Shown here piece by piece: positions 7,513 to 13,477 of a DNA stretch of 13,477 nt. The stretch comes from Deltaproteobacteria bacterium (lineage in GTDB: Bacteria; Desulfobacterota; Desulfobacteria; Desulfobacterales; Desulfosalsimonadaceae). Below the pieces are notes generated by a model. That model did no database searches, was not told where the DNA came from, and saw nothing but the letters and a program-made list of their open reading frames with translations. How positions within the stretch are numbered: position 1 is the first letter of the stretch; the number at the start of each line of letters is the position of its first letter. Position numbers and translations under genes: made by a program. The DNA lies in NCBI GenBank assembly GCA_024280875.1, contig JAJRPH010000334.1, positions 1 through 13,477 of the forward strand. Reading direction: 5' to 3'.

Positions 7513-8226
7513 ATGTTTACTCAAACCATATCATACTCTGCCGCTTTTTTAGCCGGGCTCCTCTCTTTTATGATGCCATGTGTATTTCCTCTGATTCCGG
7601 CTTATTTTACGTTTATCACCGGATATTCCCTGGATGAATTAACCCGGGATACGTCTGCACAAATCCGAAAAAAAGTTTTTTTGTCGACCCTTGCCTTTGT
7701 CTCCGGTTTCTCTGTTCTGTTTATCGCTTTGGGGGCTTTAGCCGCAAGTTTTGGCGGGCTTTTTGGTCAGCATAAAGACATTATACGGATTATAGGCGGT
7801 GTTGTTGTTATCATTTTGGGAATTCATTTGACCGGCCTTTTTCGTATCCGGTTTTTAGACGTTGACAAAAGGGTCCATCTGCAAAAAAAACCGCTGCATT
7901 TTTTCGGGACGTTTATTGTCGGCATGGCTTTTGGCGCCGGGTGGAGTTCATGCACCGGTCCCATGCTCGGTTCCATCATTGCAATGGCCGCCACTCAGGA
8001 AACTGTCTGGCAGGGCATGGCCCTCTTGTCATTATATACCTTTGGTCTTGCGCTCCCTTTTCTGATCATCTCATTTTTCATTAACTACCTGCTTGAATTT
8101 ATGCGGCGTGCGTCCAAAGCGCTTCGGTATATTAATACGGTTGCCGGTGTATTGCTTATTTTTGTGGGAATATTTCTATTGGGTTTTAATTATTTTAATT
8201 CATTACTTTATTCCTTTATACACTAG
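7513..8226 (+). CDS. ccdA: CcdA-type thiol-disulfide electron transfer membrane protein
   Basis: Inner-membrane protein of the CcdA/DsbD-beta family that carries electrons from cytosolic thioredoxin to periplasmic thiol proteins. The 237 residues show about six hydrophobic segments. The two conserved redox cysteines are Cys23 in MMPCVFPLIPAY (20-31) and Cys147 in SSCTGPMLG (145-153); the second usually reads TPC, so the Pro before Cys is missing. The stop codon TAG (8224-8226) is formed by the TA end of a MITE-like repeat plus its first G. Removing the repeat would leave TAA at the same place, so the protein itself is not shortened. The thioredoxin-like gene that follows is its probable electron acceptor. 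Confidence 0.92.
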   Translation: MFTQTISYSAAFLAGLLSFMMPCVFPLIPAYFTFITGYSLDELTRDTSAQIRKKVFLSTLAFVSGFSVLFIALGALAASFGGLFGQHKDIIRIIGGVVVIILGIHLTGLFRIRFLDVDKRVHLQKKPLHFFGTFIVGMAFGAGWSSCTGPMLGSIIAMAATQETVWQGMALLSLYTFGLALPFLIISFFINYLLEFMRRASKALRYINTVAGVLLIFVGIFLLGFNYFNSLLYSFIH

Positions 8227-8386
8227 TGTCTCGTCAACTCTGAACTGGCGTATATTACTTGTCCTTTTTCGCGCCTGCATCGTTACGACTTGAGTCGCGT
8301 AGCACGCTATGCTCCACAAGCCCCGCCTTGCAGGCACAAAAACTTACGGCGTAATCTTACGTCATTTCATCCTTGACGAGACACTA
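8224..8386. mobile_element. MITE-like palindromic element with TA ends
   Basis: TAGTGTCTCGTCAA (8224-8237) is the exact reverse complement of TTGACGAGACACTA (8373-8386). The complementarity continues imperfectly inwards for about 70 bp per arm, for example GCCTGCA (8273-8279) with TGCAGGC (8329-8335). The element starts and ends with TA, which fits a TA target duplication around 12-bp ends GTGTCTCGTCAA, as for IS630/Tc1-mariner-type transposons. It codes for no transposase, so it would be non-autonomous. It lies between ccdA and the thioredoxin gene; without it these would be about 33 bp apart. Hairpin formation in the transcript could affect expression of the downstream genes. Confidence 0.7.
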
Positions 8387-8420
8387 AAAACAAATTTTTA
8401 TTTGAGGTTTAAATCAAGTT

Positions 8421-8921
8421 ATGAAGATAAAACAGATTCTTTTAACGATAATAGTATTATGTGGTCTGCTTTCATTATGTTTCACCCCGGCGATGGCGGT
8501 AAAAAAAGAAATTCACTGGCAGCCCTATGAAACCGGCATGAAAATGATTAAGGATCAGAACAAAAAAGGGTTTCTTCATTTTTACACCGACTGGTGCACT
8601 TACTGCAAAATAATGAACAAACAAACATTTGTTGATCCAAAATTAATTGACTATTTAAATGACAATTTTATTCCTATCCGGGTGAATGCTGAAAAGCAAA
8701 AAGATGTTGCCAAAAAATACGGCGTAACCCGGTTTCCGAATACCTGGTTTATTGGAGAAGACACCGTGTCGCTTTCGAGCCAGCCCGGATTTATCCCGCC
8801 TGAAATGCTGTTAAACATGTTAAAATTTTTAAATACAGACAGTTTTAAGAATATGAAATTTTCTGCGTTTATTGAAAACCAGAAAAAAGCACAGAAACAG
8901 GGAAAAACCGTCACCCAGTAA
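8421..8921 (+). CDS. Exported thioredoxin-like protein (thioredoxin fold, WCTYC active site)
   Basis: The 166 residues begin with a Sec signal peptide: basic start MKIK, hydrophobic core 6-22, and probable cleavage after AMA at residue 26. The mature part is a thioredoxin fold with active site WCTYC (Cys59 and Cys62), of the kind seen in SoxW/DsbD-gamma-like proteins, and a cis-proline in RFPNTWF (Pro106). A basic, Gln/Lys-rich tail ends the protein. It would work in the periplasm as a reductase of protein disulfides or cytochrome apoproteins, reduced by CcdA; this partnership is inferred from gene order. The start is chosen because of the signal peptide; a GAGG sequence lies at 8404-8407, somewhat far from the ATG. 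Confidence 0.88.
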   Translation: MKIKQILLTIIVLCGLLSLCFTPAMAVKKEIHWQPYETGMKMIKDQNKKGFLHFYTDWCTYCKIMNKQTFVDPKLIDYLNDNFIPIRVNAEKQKDVAKKYGVTRFPNTWFIGEDTVSLSSQPGFIPPEMLLNMLKFLNTDSFKNMKFSAFIENQKKAQKQGKTVTQ

Positions 8922-8950
8922 ACGAGATAATACAAAGCACCTGATTTTTA

Positions 8951-9559
8951 ATGCTGAAAAAACTAAGTCCGCAGTTTTTAAAGTACATTTTAAACACTGC
9001 GGACACTCCATCTTCTTTAAATGATAAGAAATATGATTGTACCAGTGTCTTTTTTCTTATCTACAACAAAGCCCATACCCCTTTTCTGCTTGCAATTTTA
9101 AAGGCAGATACCCCCGGTTATGCCTGGCGAAATCAGGTAGCGCTTCCCGGCGGACATATTGATAAAAAAGACAGCAGTCCCCTTGAAGCAGCCTACCGAG
9201 AGCTTGAAGAAGAAATAGGCATCTCAAAAAAACAGGTGGCGTTTATCGGTTCATTGGGACATTTTCAAACCATTCACCACAAGGAAATCGAGGTATTTGT
9301 CGGTATATGGGAAGGCAATTCAGAAGAGATCATCTATGATCCGAAAGAAATCTCAAAAGTACTTGAAATACCGATTGAAGCCCTGTTAAAAACTCATATT
9401 TCCAATCACTTTCAAGGGCACATACCGAATATCGCTAAATTACTCTACCCATTTGAAGATCTGGTCATCTGGGGTGTGACCGCAAGAATTTTCCATTATT
9501 TTTTTGAATTACTCTTAATACACTTAGAGGATGACCTTTTAAAAGATTATCCGTCTTAA
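8951..9559 (+). CDS. Nudix hydrolase, CoA-pyrophosphatase type
   Basis: The 202 residues contain a Nudix box at 67-91: GGHIDKKD followed by REL and EEEIGI, with metal-binding glutamates at 84, 87 and 88. The spacing from Gly to Arg83 is one residue longer than the canonical box, and the preceding RNQVALPGG resembles the CoA-diphosphatase signature (xxHxGQVxFPGG). It therefore probably cleaves coenzyme A or its derivatives at the diphosphate, although substrate cannot be fixed by eye. The C-terminal part (about 170-202) is hydrophobic then acidic. It lies 29 bp after the thioredoxin gene, so co-transcription is likely. The start has no clear ribosome binding site. The end is convergent with the next gene, 26 bp away. 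Confidence 0.85.
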   Translation: MLKKLSPQFLKYILNTADTPSSLNDKKYDCTSVFFLIYNKAHTPFLLAILKADTPGYAWRNQVALPGGHIDKKDSSPLEAAYRELEEEIGISKKQVAFIGSLGHFQTIHHKEIEVFVGIWEGNSEEIIYDPKEISKVLEIPIEALLKTHISNHFQGHIPNIAKLLYPFEDLVIWGVTARIFHYFFELLLIHLEDDLLKDYPS

Positions 9560-9585
9560 GGCTTTCCGGCCACCGCGTATAAAAA

Positions 9586-9846
9586 TTATATCGCTGAACT
9601 TCCCATATATCGCTTTACGAAACGGACTATATTTGTCACAAACACAGCGGAACTCAGCAACAGAAGCAGCATGGGAACCCAGACGTAATCATTATAAGCG
9701 TCTATTTGTCCGACAACTTTTATCCCATCAGCACCGAACAGAACAAAAAGAAACATCACCACGGCCTTTATCAGACACGCAGTATCAGTAGCATACCACG
9801 GAATAATGGCTTTTCTAATAAAAGTGCTTTTATCAATTTGCATCAT
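9586..9846 (-). CDS. Small two-helix membrane protein of unknown function
   Basis: The 86 residues have a short N-terminal region with IRKAIIPWY (10-18), a first hydrophobic segment at about 22-39, a polar loop (GQIDAYNDYVW) and a second segment at about 57-76 followed by a basic RFVKRYMG end. Two tandem ATG codons (9844-9846 and 9841-9843) start it and no strong ribosome binding site is visible. The hydrophobicity pattern and clean convergent placement argue for a real gene. I do not recognise a named family, though similar short proteins occur in Desulfobacterota as far as I recall. Topology with both ends in the cytosol is inferred from positive charges. Confidence 0.65.
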   Translation of the reverse strand: MMQIDKSTFIRKAIIPWYATDTACLIKAVVMFLFVLFGADGIKVVGQIDAYNDYVWVPMLLLLLSSAVFVTNIVRFVKRYMGSSAI

Positions 9847-9932
9847 CTGAAATTATATTTTTTTAATATTGTCTAAACGGGCTGCTAAACAAAATTTACA
9901 GTATCGAATATGACTTTTTTTAATTACCCCGG

Positions 9933-9950
9933 CCGGGAAAAAATTCCCGG
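9933..9950. other. Perfect hairpin in the intergenic region
   Basis: CCGGGAA (9933-9939) pairs exactly with TTCCCGG (9944-9950) around an AAAA loop, and it overlaps a 10-bp palindrome CCCGGCCGGG (9928-9937). It is GC-rich in an AT-rich spacer between two divergent genes. No T-tract follows on either strand, so it is not a standard terminator. Its role is unknown. Confidence 0.4.
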
Positions 9951-10066
9951 ATCGGCACCAGCTTTCCTGCTTTAATAAAATAATAAAATTTTACTAAAAA
10001 TTTGTCTATTCATTTTTTTGGGGAAATTCCAGCTGTTCCGGCTAATGATAATATTTTTCACCAAAA

Positions 10067-10082
10067 ACACAATATATTGATT
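10067..10082 (+). promoter_or_regulatory. NrdR box 1 upstream of nrdD
   Basis: ACACAATATATTGATT matches the NrdR-box consensus ACACWATATATWGTGT at 14 of 16 positions. NrdR is the ATP/dATP-sensing zinc-finger/ATP-cone repressor of ribonucleotide reductase genes. A second box follows 30 bp downstream, about three helical turns, the usual paired arrangement. Confidence 0.8.
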
Positions 10083-10088
10083 TTTATG

Positions 10089-10118
10089 TTGACATAAGTC
10101 AATATATTGTGGCATGCT
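10089..10118 (+). promoter_or_regulatory. Candidate nrdD promoter
   Basis: A perfect -35 hexamer TTGACA (10089-10094) lies between the two NrdR boxes, with a weak -10 candidate CATGCT (10113-10118) after an 18-bp spacer. The second NrdR box would fill the spacer, which fits repression by blocking RNA polymerase. The -10 match is poor, so the exact start is uncertain. Confidence 0.4.
10097..10112 (+). promoter_or_regulatory. NrdR box 2 upstream of nrdD
   Basis: AGTCAATATATTGTGG matches the NrdR consensus at 13 of 16 positions. Its 13-bp core TCAATATATTGTG is the exact reverse complement of CACAATATATTGA in box 1, so the pair forms one large symmetrical operator. Confidence 0.78.
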
Positions 10119-10207
10119 CTTTAACAGACGAGCACTGTTATGAGCTACAAGTTTTTCCCTGTATTCTTCTTAATTCTAAAATTTATAAAATGGTTAAAGG
10201 AATTGAT

Positions 10208-12313
10208 ATGCTTACTCACATAAAAAAACGTAATGGCCGGGTAGATGAGTTTGATTCTTCAAAAATTACAGCAGCGATTGCCAAGGCTGGCGAGGCGACC
10301 GGGGAATTCGAAAAAAAAGAAGCAAAAAAAATGACTTTGCGCGTCTTAACCCTTGCTCATGAGATGCATCTTTCCGATTGTCCGGGAGTTGAAGAAGTTC
10401 AGGATATTGTTGAAAGAGTATTGCTGGATTCGCCCTATTACAAAACTGCCAAAGCCTACATTATCTATCGGGAACAGCACGCGCAAATCAGGAAGATTAC
10501 AACAAAAGCGCATGTTAAAATAGTGGAAAACTATGTCCAGAAAATGGATTGGAAAATAAAAGAAAACAGCAACATGAGCTTTTCCTTACAGGGGTTGAAC
10601 AACTATATCTCTTCGGACATAACCGCGGAATACTGGCTGAACAGAATCTATCCCCCGGAAGTGCGGGATGCACACAAAAACGGGGATCTTCATATCCATG
10701 ATTTAAGTCTTTTATCCATTTACTGTGTCGGATGGGACCTACAGGATCTTCTCACCGTCGGGTTTATGGGCGTTCCTGGAAAAGTAGAAAGCGCTCCACC
10801 AAGACATCTCAGGTCCGCACTGGGGCAAATCGTAAACTTTTTTTACACCCTTCAGGGTGAAGCTGCCGGCGCACAGGCGGTTTCCAACTTTGACACCTTG
10901 CTGGCGCCTTTTATCAGAGAAGATGGACTTTCATACAAGGACGTCAAGCAGGCTCTGCAAGAATTTGTGTTTAATATTAACATCCCCACCCGTGTCGGGT
11001 TCCAGACGCCGTTTACCAATATCACAATGGATTTAAACGTTCCAGGCACACTAAAGGATGTTCCCATTGTTATCGGCGGGGAGCACCGAACAGAAACATA
11101 TAGTGAATTTCAGCATGAAATGGATATCATCAACAAAGCCTTTGCCGAGGTAATGATGGAAGGAGATGCCAGGGGACGCGTATTCACCTTTCCCATTCCT
11201 ACATATAACATCACGAAGGACTTTGACTGGGACAACCCGAATCTGGAAAATATCTGGAAAATGACCGGCAAATATGGAATCCCCTATTTTTCGAACTTTG
11301 TGAATTCGGACATGTCTCCGGAAGATGCCAGGTCCATGTGCTGCCGACTGCGCTTAGACAACAGGGAACTTCAAAAAAGAGGGGGCGGACTGTTCGGAGC
11401 CAACCCTCTTACTGGTTCCATCGGCGTTGTCACGATCAACCTCCCCAGAATTGGATATACAGCCACTGACAAAACCGACTTTTTTGATCAGCTGACAAAA
11501 CTGGCGCACATCGCAAAAGAAAGCCTGACCATTAAACGAAAAGTTCTTGAAAAATTTACCGAGCAAAACCTTTATCCTTACTCAAAGTTTTATTTACGGG
11601 GCATTAAGGAAAAAACCGACACTTACTGGACAAATCACTTCTCTACCATAGGGATTATCGGGATGAACGAAGCCTGCCAGAATTTTATCGGTGAGGATAT
11701 CGGCAGTCCTGCGGGACATGCGTTTGCCATTGAAGTGTTAGATCACCTGCGGGACATCATGGGAAAACTCCAAAAAGAAACCGGTGAGTTCTTTAATCTG
11801 GAAGCAACCCCCGGTGAAGGAACCGCTTTTCGCCTGGCAATTATTGACAAGAATCAATATCCGGAAATTATTTGTGCAAATGAATCTTTTTATAAAGAAG
11901 GGGCGGATCCGTTTTACACCAATTCCAGTCAATTGCCGGTCAATTACACCGACGATATTTTTGAAGCCCTTGAACTTCAGGATGACCTTCAGACCAAGTA
12001 CACCGGCGGCACGGTTTTCCATATTTTTCTTGGAGAACAGGTAAACAATATTGAGGTCACAAAAAATCTGGTTAAAAAAATAACAAATAATTTCCGGCTT
12101 CCATATTTCACTCTCTCTCCGACATTCAGCATCTGTACAGGCCATGGATACATAGAAGGGGAGCATTCGGAGTGCCCGGAGTGCAGTCAACCGGTCGAAG
12201 TTTATTCACGAATTGTCGGATACTTAAGGCCTGTCAGCCAGTGGAATAACGGAAAGCTGTCTGAATTTAAAATCCGTAAAACATTCACAATCGATAGCGC
12301 CTGTGCAATATAG
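10208..12313 (+). CDS. nrdD: Anaerobic (class III) ribonucleoside-triphosphate reductase
   Basis: Oxygen-sensitive glycyl-radical enzyme that makes dNTPs in the cytosol. The start is ATG 10208, with AAAGGA at 10196-10201; the frame stays open to a GTG at 10109, but that codon lies inside an NrdR box and has no ribosome binding site. The 701-residue product has an N-terminal ATP-cone (about 1-90; IKKRNGRVDEFD at 5-16), the reductase barrel with HIHDLSLLSIYCVGWD (162-177), a Cys-containing finger-loop candidate SMCCRLRLDN (376-385), a zinc site (Cys643, His646 or nearby, Cys656, Cys659), and the glycyl-radical motif RIVGY with Gly671. It forms an operon with nrdG, 11 bp downstream. Confidence 0.96.
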   Translation: MLTHIKKRNGRVDEFDSSKITAAIAKAGEATGEFEKKEAKKMTLRVLTLAHEMHLSDCPGVEEVQDIVERVLLDSPYYKTAKAYIIYREQHAQIRKITTKAHVKIVENYVQKMDWKIKENSNMSFSLQGLNNYISSDITAEYWLNRIYPPEVRDAHKNGDLHIHDLSLLSIYCVGWDLQDLLTVGFMGVPGKVESAPPRHLRSALGQIVNFFYTLQGEAAGAQAVSNFDTLLAPFIREDGLSYKDVKQALQEFVFNINIPTRVGFQTPFTNITMDLNVPGTLKDVPIVIGGEHRTETYSEFQHEMDIINKAFAEVMMEGDARGRVFTFPIPTYNITKDFDWDNPNLENIWKMTGKYGIPYFSNFVNSDMSPEDARSMCCRLRLDNRELQKRGGGLFGANPLTGSIGVVTINLPRIGYTATDKTDFFDQLTKLAHIAKESLTIKRKVLEKFTEQNLYPYSKFYLRGIKEKTDTYWTNHFSTIGIIGMNEACQNFIGEDIGSPAGHAFAIEVLDHLRDIMGKLQKETGEFFNLEATPGEGTAFRLAIIDKNQYPEIICANESFYKEGADPFYTNSSQLPVNYTDDIFEALELQDDLQTKYTGGTVFHIFLGEQVNNIEVTKNLVKKITNNFRLPYFTLSPTFSICTGHGYIEGEHSECPECSQPVEVYSRIVGYLRPVSQWNNGKLSEFKIRKTFTIDSACAI

Positions 12314-12324
12314 GATTTTAGCAA

Positions 12325-13020
12325 ATGATTATTGGCGGCATTCAAAAAAGCTCACTTATCGATTTTCCCGCTAAAATTTGCTGCGTTATTTTTACAGCGG
12401 GCTGTAATTTTGATTGCCCGTATTGTCATAACCCGGAGTTAGTGAACCCTCCCTTTACGACAATTAACCCGGAAGAGATTTTTGTTTTTTTGAAAAAGCG
12501 AAAGTCTCTTCTGGATGGCGTTGTCATCACCGGCGGCGAACCCACTCTGCAAAAAGATCTTTTTGCTTTTTGTGAAAAAATTAAATCTTTGGGCTTTCCC
12601 ATAAAACTGGATACAAACGGAAGCCAGCCGCAAATTATCCAGCCGCTTATAAAAAACAAACTAATTGAGTATATTGCGATGGACTTCAAAACCCTTCCGG
12701 AAAGATATTCTCCGCATATTGTACGAGATATTCATCCGGAGACGATTTTAAAAAGTATTAATTTGATCAAGAACTCTAAAATCCCTCATGAATTTCGAAC
12801 AACATGTGTAAAACCATTTGTGGACGCTGATAAAATTTATAAAATGGCCCAAACAATTGAGGGAGCGGATCTGTTTATTCTGCAAAAGGCCTACATTAAA
12901 AATCCTATTTTACATCCGGATTTTTTCCGGAACCACCATGCCTGGGATTTTGACAAAAATGAAATTACCTCCTTCCAAAAAATTGCTGCTTCATTTGTCA
13001 AAAAGACGATGATTCGATAA
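12325..13020 (+). CDS. nrdG: Anaerobic ribonucleotide reductase activating protein (radical SAM)
   Basis: Uses a 4Fe-4S cluster and S-adenosylmethionine to create the glycyl radical on NrdD. The 231 residues start with the typical activase sequence GGIQKSSLIDFPAK (4-17), then the cluster motif CNFDCPYC (Cys27, Cys31, Cys34) and the SAM-binding GGEPTLQ (70-76). It is longer than the 155-residue E. coli NrdG and belongs to the longer activase type common in anaerobes. The start is supported by TAGGA, which overlaps the nrdD stop, about 10 bp before the ATG. Pairing with nrdD makes the target clear, though similar proteins may activate other glycyl-radical enzymes. Confidence 0.93.
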   Translation: MIIGGIQKSSLIDFPAKICCVIFTAGCNFDCPYCHNPELVNPPFTTINPEEIFVFLKKRKSLLDGVVITGGEPTLQKDLFAFCEKIKSLGFPIKLDTNGSQPQIIQPLIKNKLIEYIAMDFKTLPERYSPHIVRDIHPETILKSINLIKNSKIPHEFRTTCVKPFVDADKIYKMAQTIEGADLFILQKAYIKNPILHPDFFRNHHAWDFDKNEITSFQKIAASFVKKTMIR

Positions 13021-13307
13021 CCCGCCCCCGCAAAACAACAAATCGTACATTTTCTTCTCCGGTGAACGCTTCCGGTATTATAAAAGAACATTGTTATCAA
13101 CCTTAGTTAATATTCCTTCGCACCTCAACGCCATAACCAACTGGGAATTCATACAAAAATACGATATACCGTGACGCAACAGACTCTTTTTCCCCTATTT
13201 TTTGTGCATTCTTAATGATTGAAAACATAACTTTTTACACCTTTTGAATTTCAATATTGAGCGCTTTCGGGTTGTAACACAGGAACAAGAAACAAGCCAG
13301 TTAACGG

Positions 13308-13337
13308 TTGACATTCACCTAATCCAAACGCTACCTT
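13308..13337 (+). promoter_or_regulatory. Candidate promoter of the acyl-CoA dehydrogenase gene
   Basis: A perfect -35 hexamer TTGACA (13308-13313) is followed after 18 bp by a weak -10 TACCTT (13332-13337). The -10 overlaps the palindrome that follows, which would allow repression. Confidence 0.4.
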
Positions 13338-13351
13338 GACGCGAACGTCAA
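13336..13351. promoter_or_regulatory. 16-bp perfect palindrome, probable operator
   Basis: TTGACG-CGAA-CGTCAA has fully complementary 6-bp half sites around a 4-bp centre. It lies 35 bp before the start codon and overlaps the candidate -10 box. Its size and symmetry suit a dimeric repressor such as a TetR-family regulator, many of which control acyl-CoA dehydrogenase genes. The identity of the regulator is not visible here. Confidence 0.5.
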
Positions 13352-13385
13352 ATTTTTAAATGCATTTTTTAAAAGGGAATTAACC

Positions 13386-13477
13386 ATGTTTGACTATTTT
13401 TTATCTGAAGCATCAAGAAAAATACGAGATGAAGCCAGGGATCTTGTTAAATGGGTTCCCCGGCAAATGATTATTGA
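13386..13477 (+). CDS. Acyl-CoA dehydrogenase, N-terminal start only (runs off window)
   Basis: The first 30 codons give MFDYFLSEASRKIRDEARDL, followed by VKWVPRQMII, the usual N-terminal helix of acyl-CoA dehydrogenases from sulfate-reducing Desulfobacterota. These flavoenzymes oxidise fatty or aromatic acyl-CoA esters and pass electrons to electron-transfer flavoprotein. An AGGGA ribosome binding site (13374-13378) lies 7 bp before the ATG. No catalytic or FAD-binding residues are inside the window, so the family call rests on the N-terminus and substrate cannot be told. Confidence 0.72.
   Translation, partial: MFDYFLSEASRKIRDEARDLVKWVPRQMII

Larger units (their letters stand above)
13021..13385. 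other. Intergenic region between nrdG and the acyl-CoA dehydrogenase gene
   Basis: This 365-bp stretch has no open frame that I can support on either strand and no clear terminator after nrdG. The last 80 bp hold a promoter-like element and a palindrome, listed separately. I see nothing else. Confidence 0.6.

Noticed and set aside
8190..8226. ccdA truncated by the repeat insertion.
   Set aside because: The length (237 residues) and final membrane helix are complete, and the reconstructed empty site also gives a stop codon at the same place.
8309..8530. Open frame of 73 codons across the MITE-like element and the start of the thioredoxin gene.
   Set aside because: It lies in the palindrome and then overlaps the signal peptide region of the thioredoxin gene in another frame, with no recognisable protein character.
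9928..9950. Terminator between the small membrane protein gene and nrdD.
   Set aside because: The genes diverge from this region, and no T-tract follows the hairpin on either strand.
10109..10207. N-terminal extension of NrdD starting at GTG 10109.
   Set aside because: The stretch overlaps an NrdR box and candidate promoter, lacks a ribosome binding site, and does not resemble the family; ATG 10208 has a good site.
11738..12190. Minus-strand open frame of 150 codons inside nrdD.
   Set aside because: It is a shadow of the strongly supported nrdD frame and shows no protein family features or ribosome binding site.

Overview
The window looks like a chromosomal stretch from an anaerobic Desulfobacterota bacterium, probably of the Desulfobacterales. 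This is inferred from gene content: an MJ0042-type zinc-ribbon protein beside two PilT-family ATPases, a class III (anaerobic) ribonucleotide reductase with its radical-SAM activase, the start of an acyl-CoA dehydrogenase, and dispersed palindromic repeats between genes. I have no database match to confirm the taxonomy. Almost every gene is housekeeping or conserved. I see no phage, CRISPR, toxin-antitoxin, rRNA or tRNA feature.

Layout. (1) Positions 2-2609, plus strand: the 3' part of ftsH, then folP (dihydropteroate synthase) and coaX (type III pantothenate kinase), whose ends overlap by 13 bp. A palindromic repeat and a terminator-like hairpin (2615-2772) close this unit. (2) Positions 2773-5983, minus strand: a pilus-retraction cluster read as pilT, a PilU-like second ATPase, a zinc-ribbon/degenerate-receiver protein and a 52-residue small protein. 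(3) Positions 6103-7460: yggT (minus) and proC (plus), diverging from a 203-bp AT-rich region. (4) Positions 7513-9559, plus strand: ccdA, an exported thioredoxin-like protein and a CoA-pyrophosphatase-type Nudix hydrolase. A 163-bp MITE-like palindrome with TA ends sits exactly on the ccdA stop codon, between the electron donor and its probable partner. (5) Positions 9586-9846, minus strand: a small two-helix membrane protein of unknown function. (6) Positions 10067-13020, plus strand: two NrdR-box-like operators, then nrdD and nrdG. (7) Position 13386 to the end: the first 30 codons of an acyl-CoA dehydrogenase behind a promoter-like element and a 16-bp perfect palindrome.

How the genes fit together. 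CcdA would move electrons across the membrane to the exported thioredoxin. NrdG would make the glycyl radical in NrdD so that dNTPs can be made without oxygen, under probable NrdR repression. The two PilT-family ATPases would power type IV pilus retraction, and the zinc-ribbon/pseudo-receiver and the small protein are candidate accessory factors. The observations most worth following are these two accessory proteins, the two palindromic repeats and the two operator regions. I did not find convincing evidence of a wholly new system.
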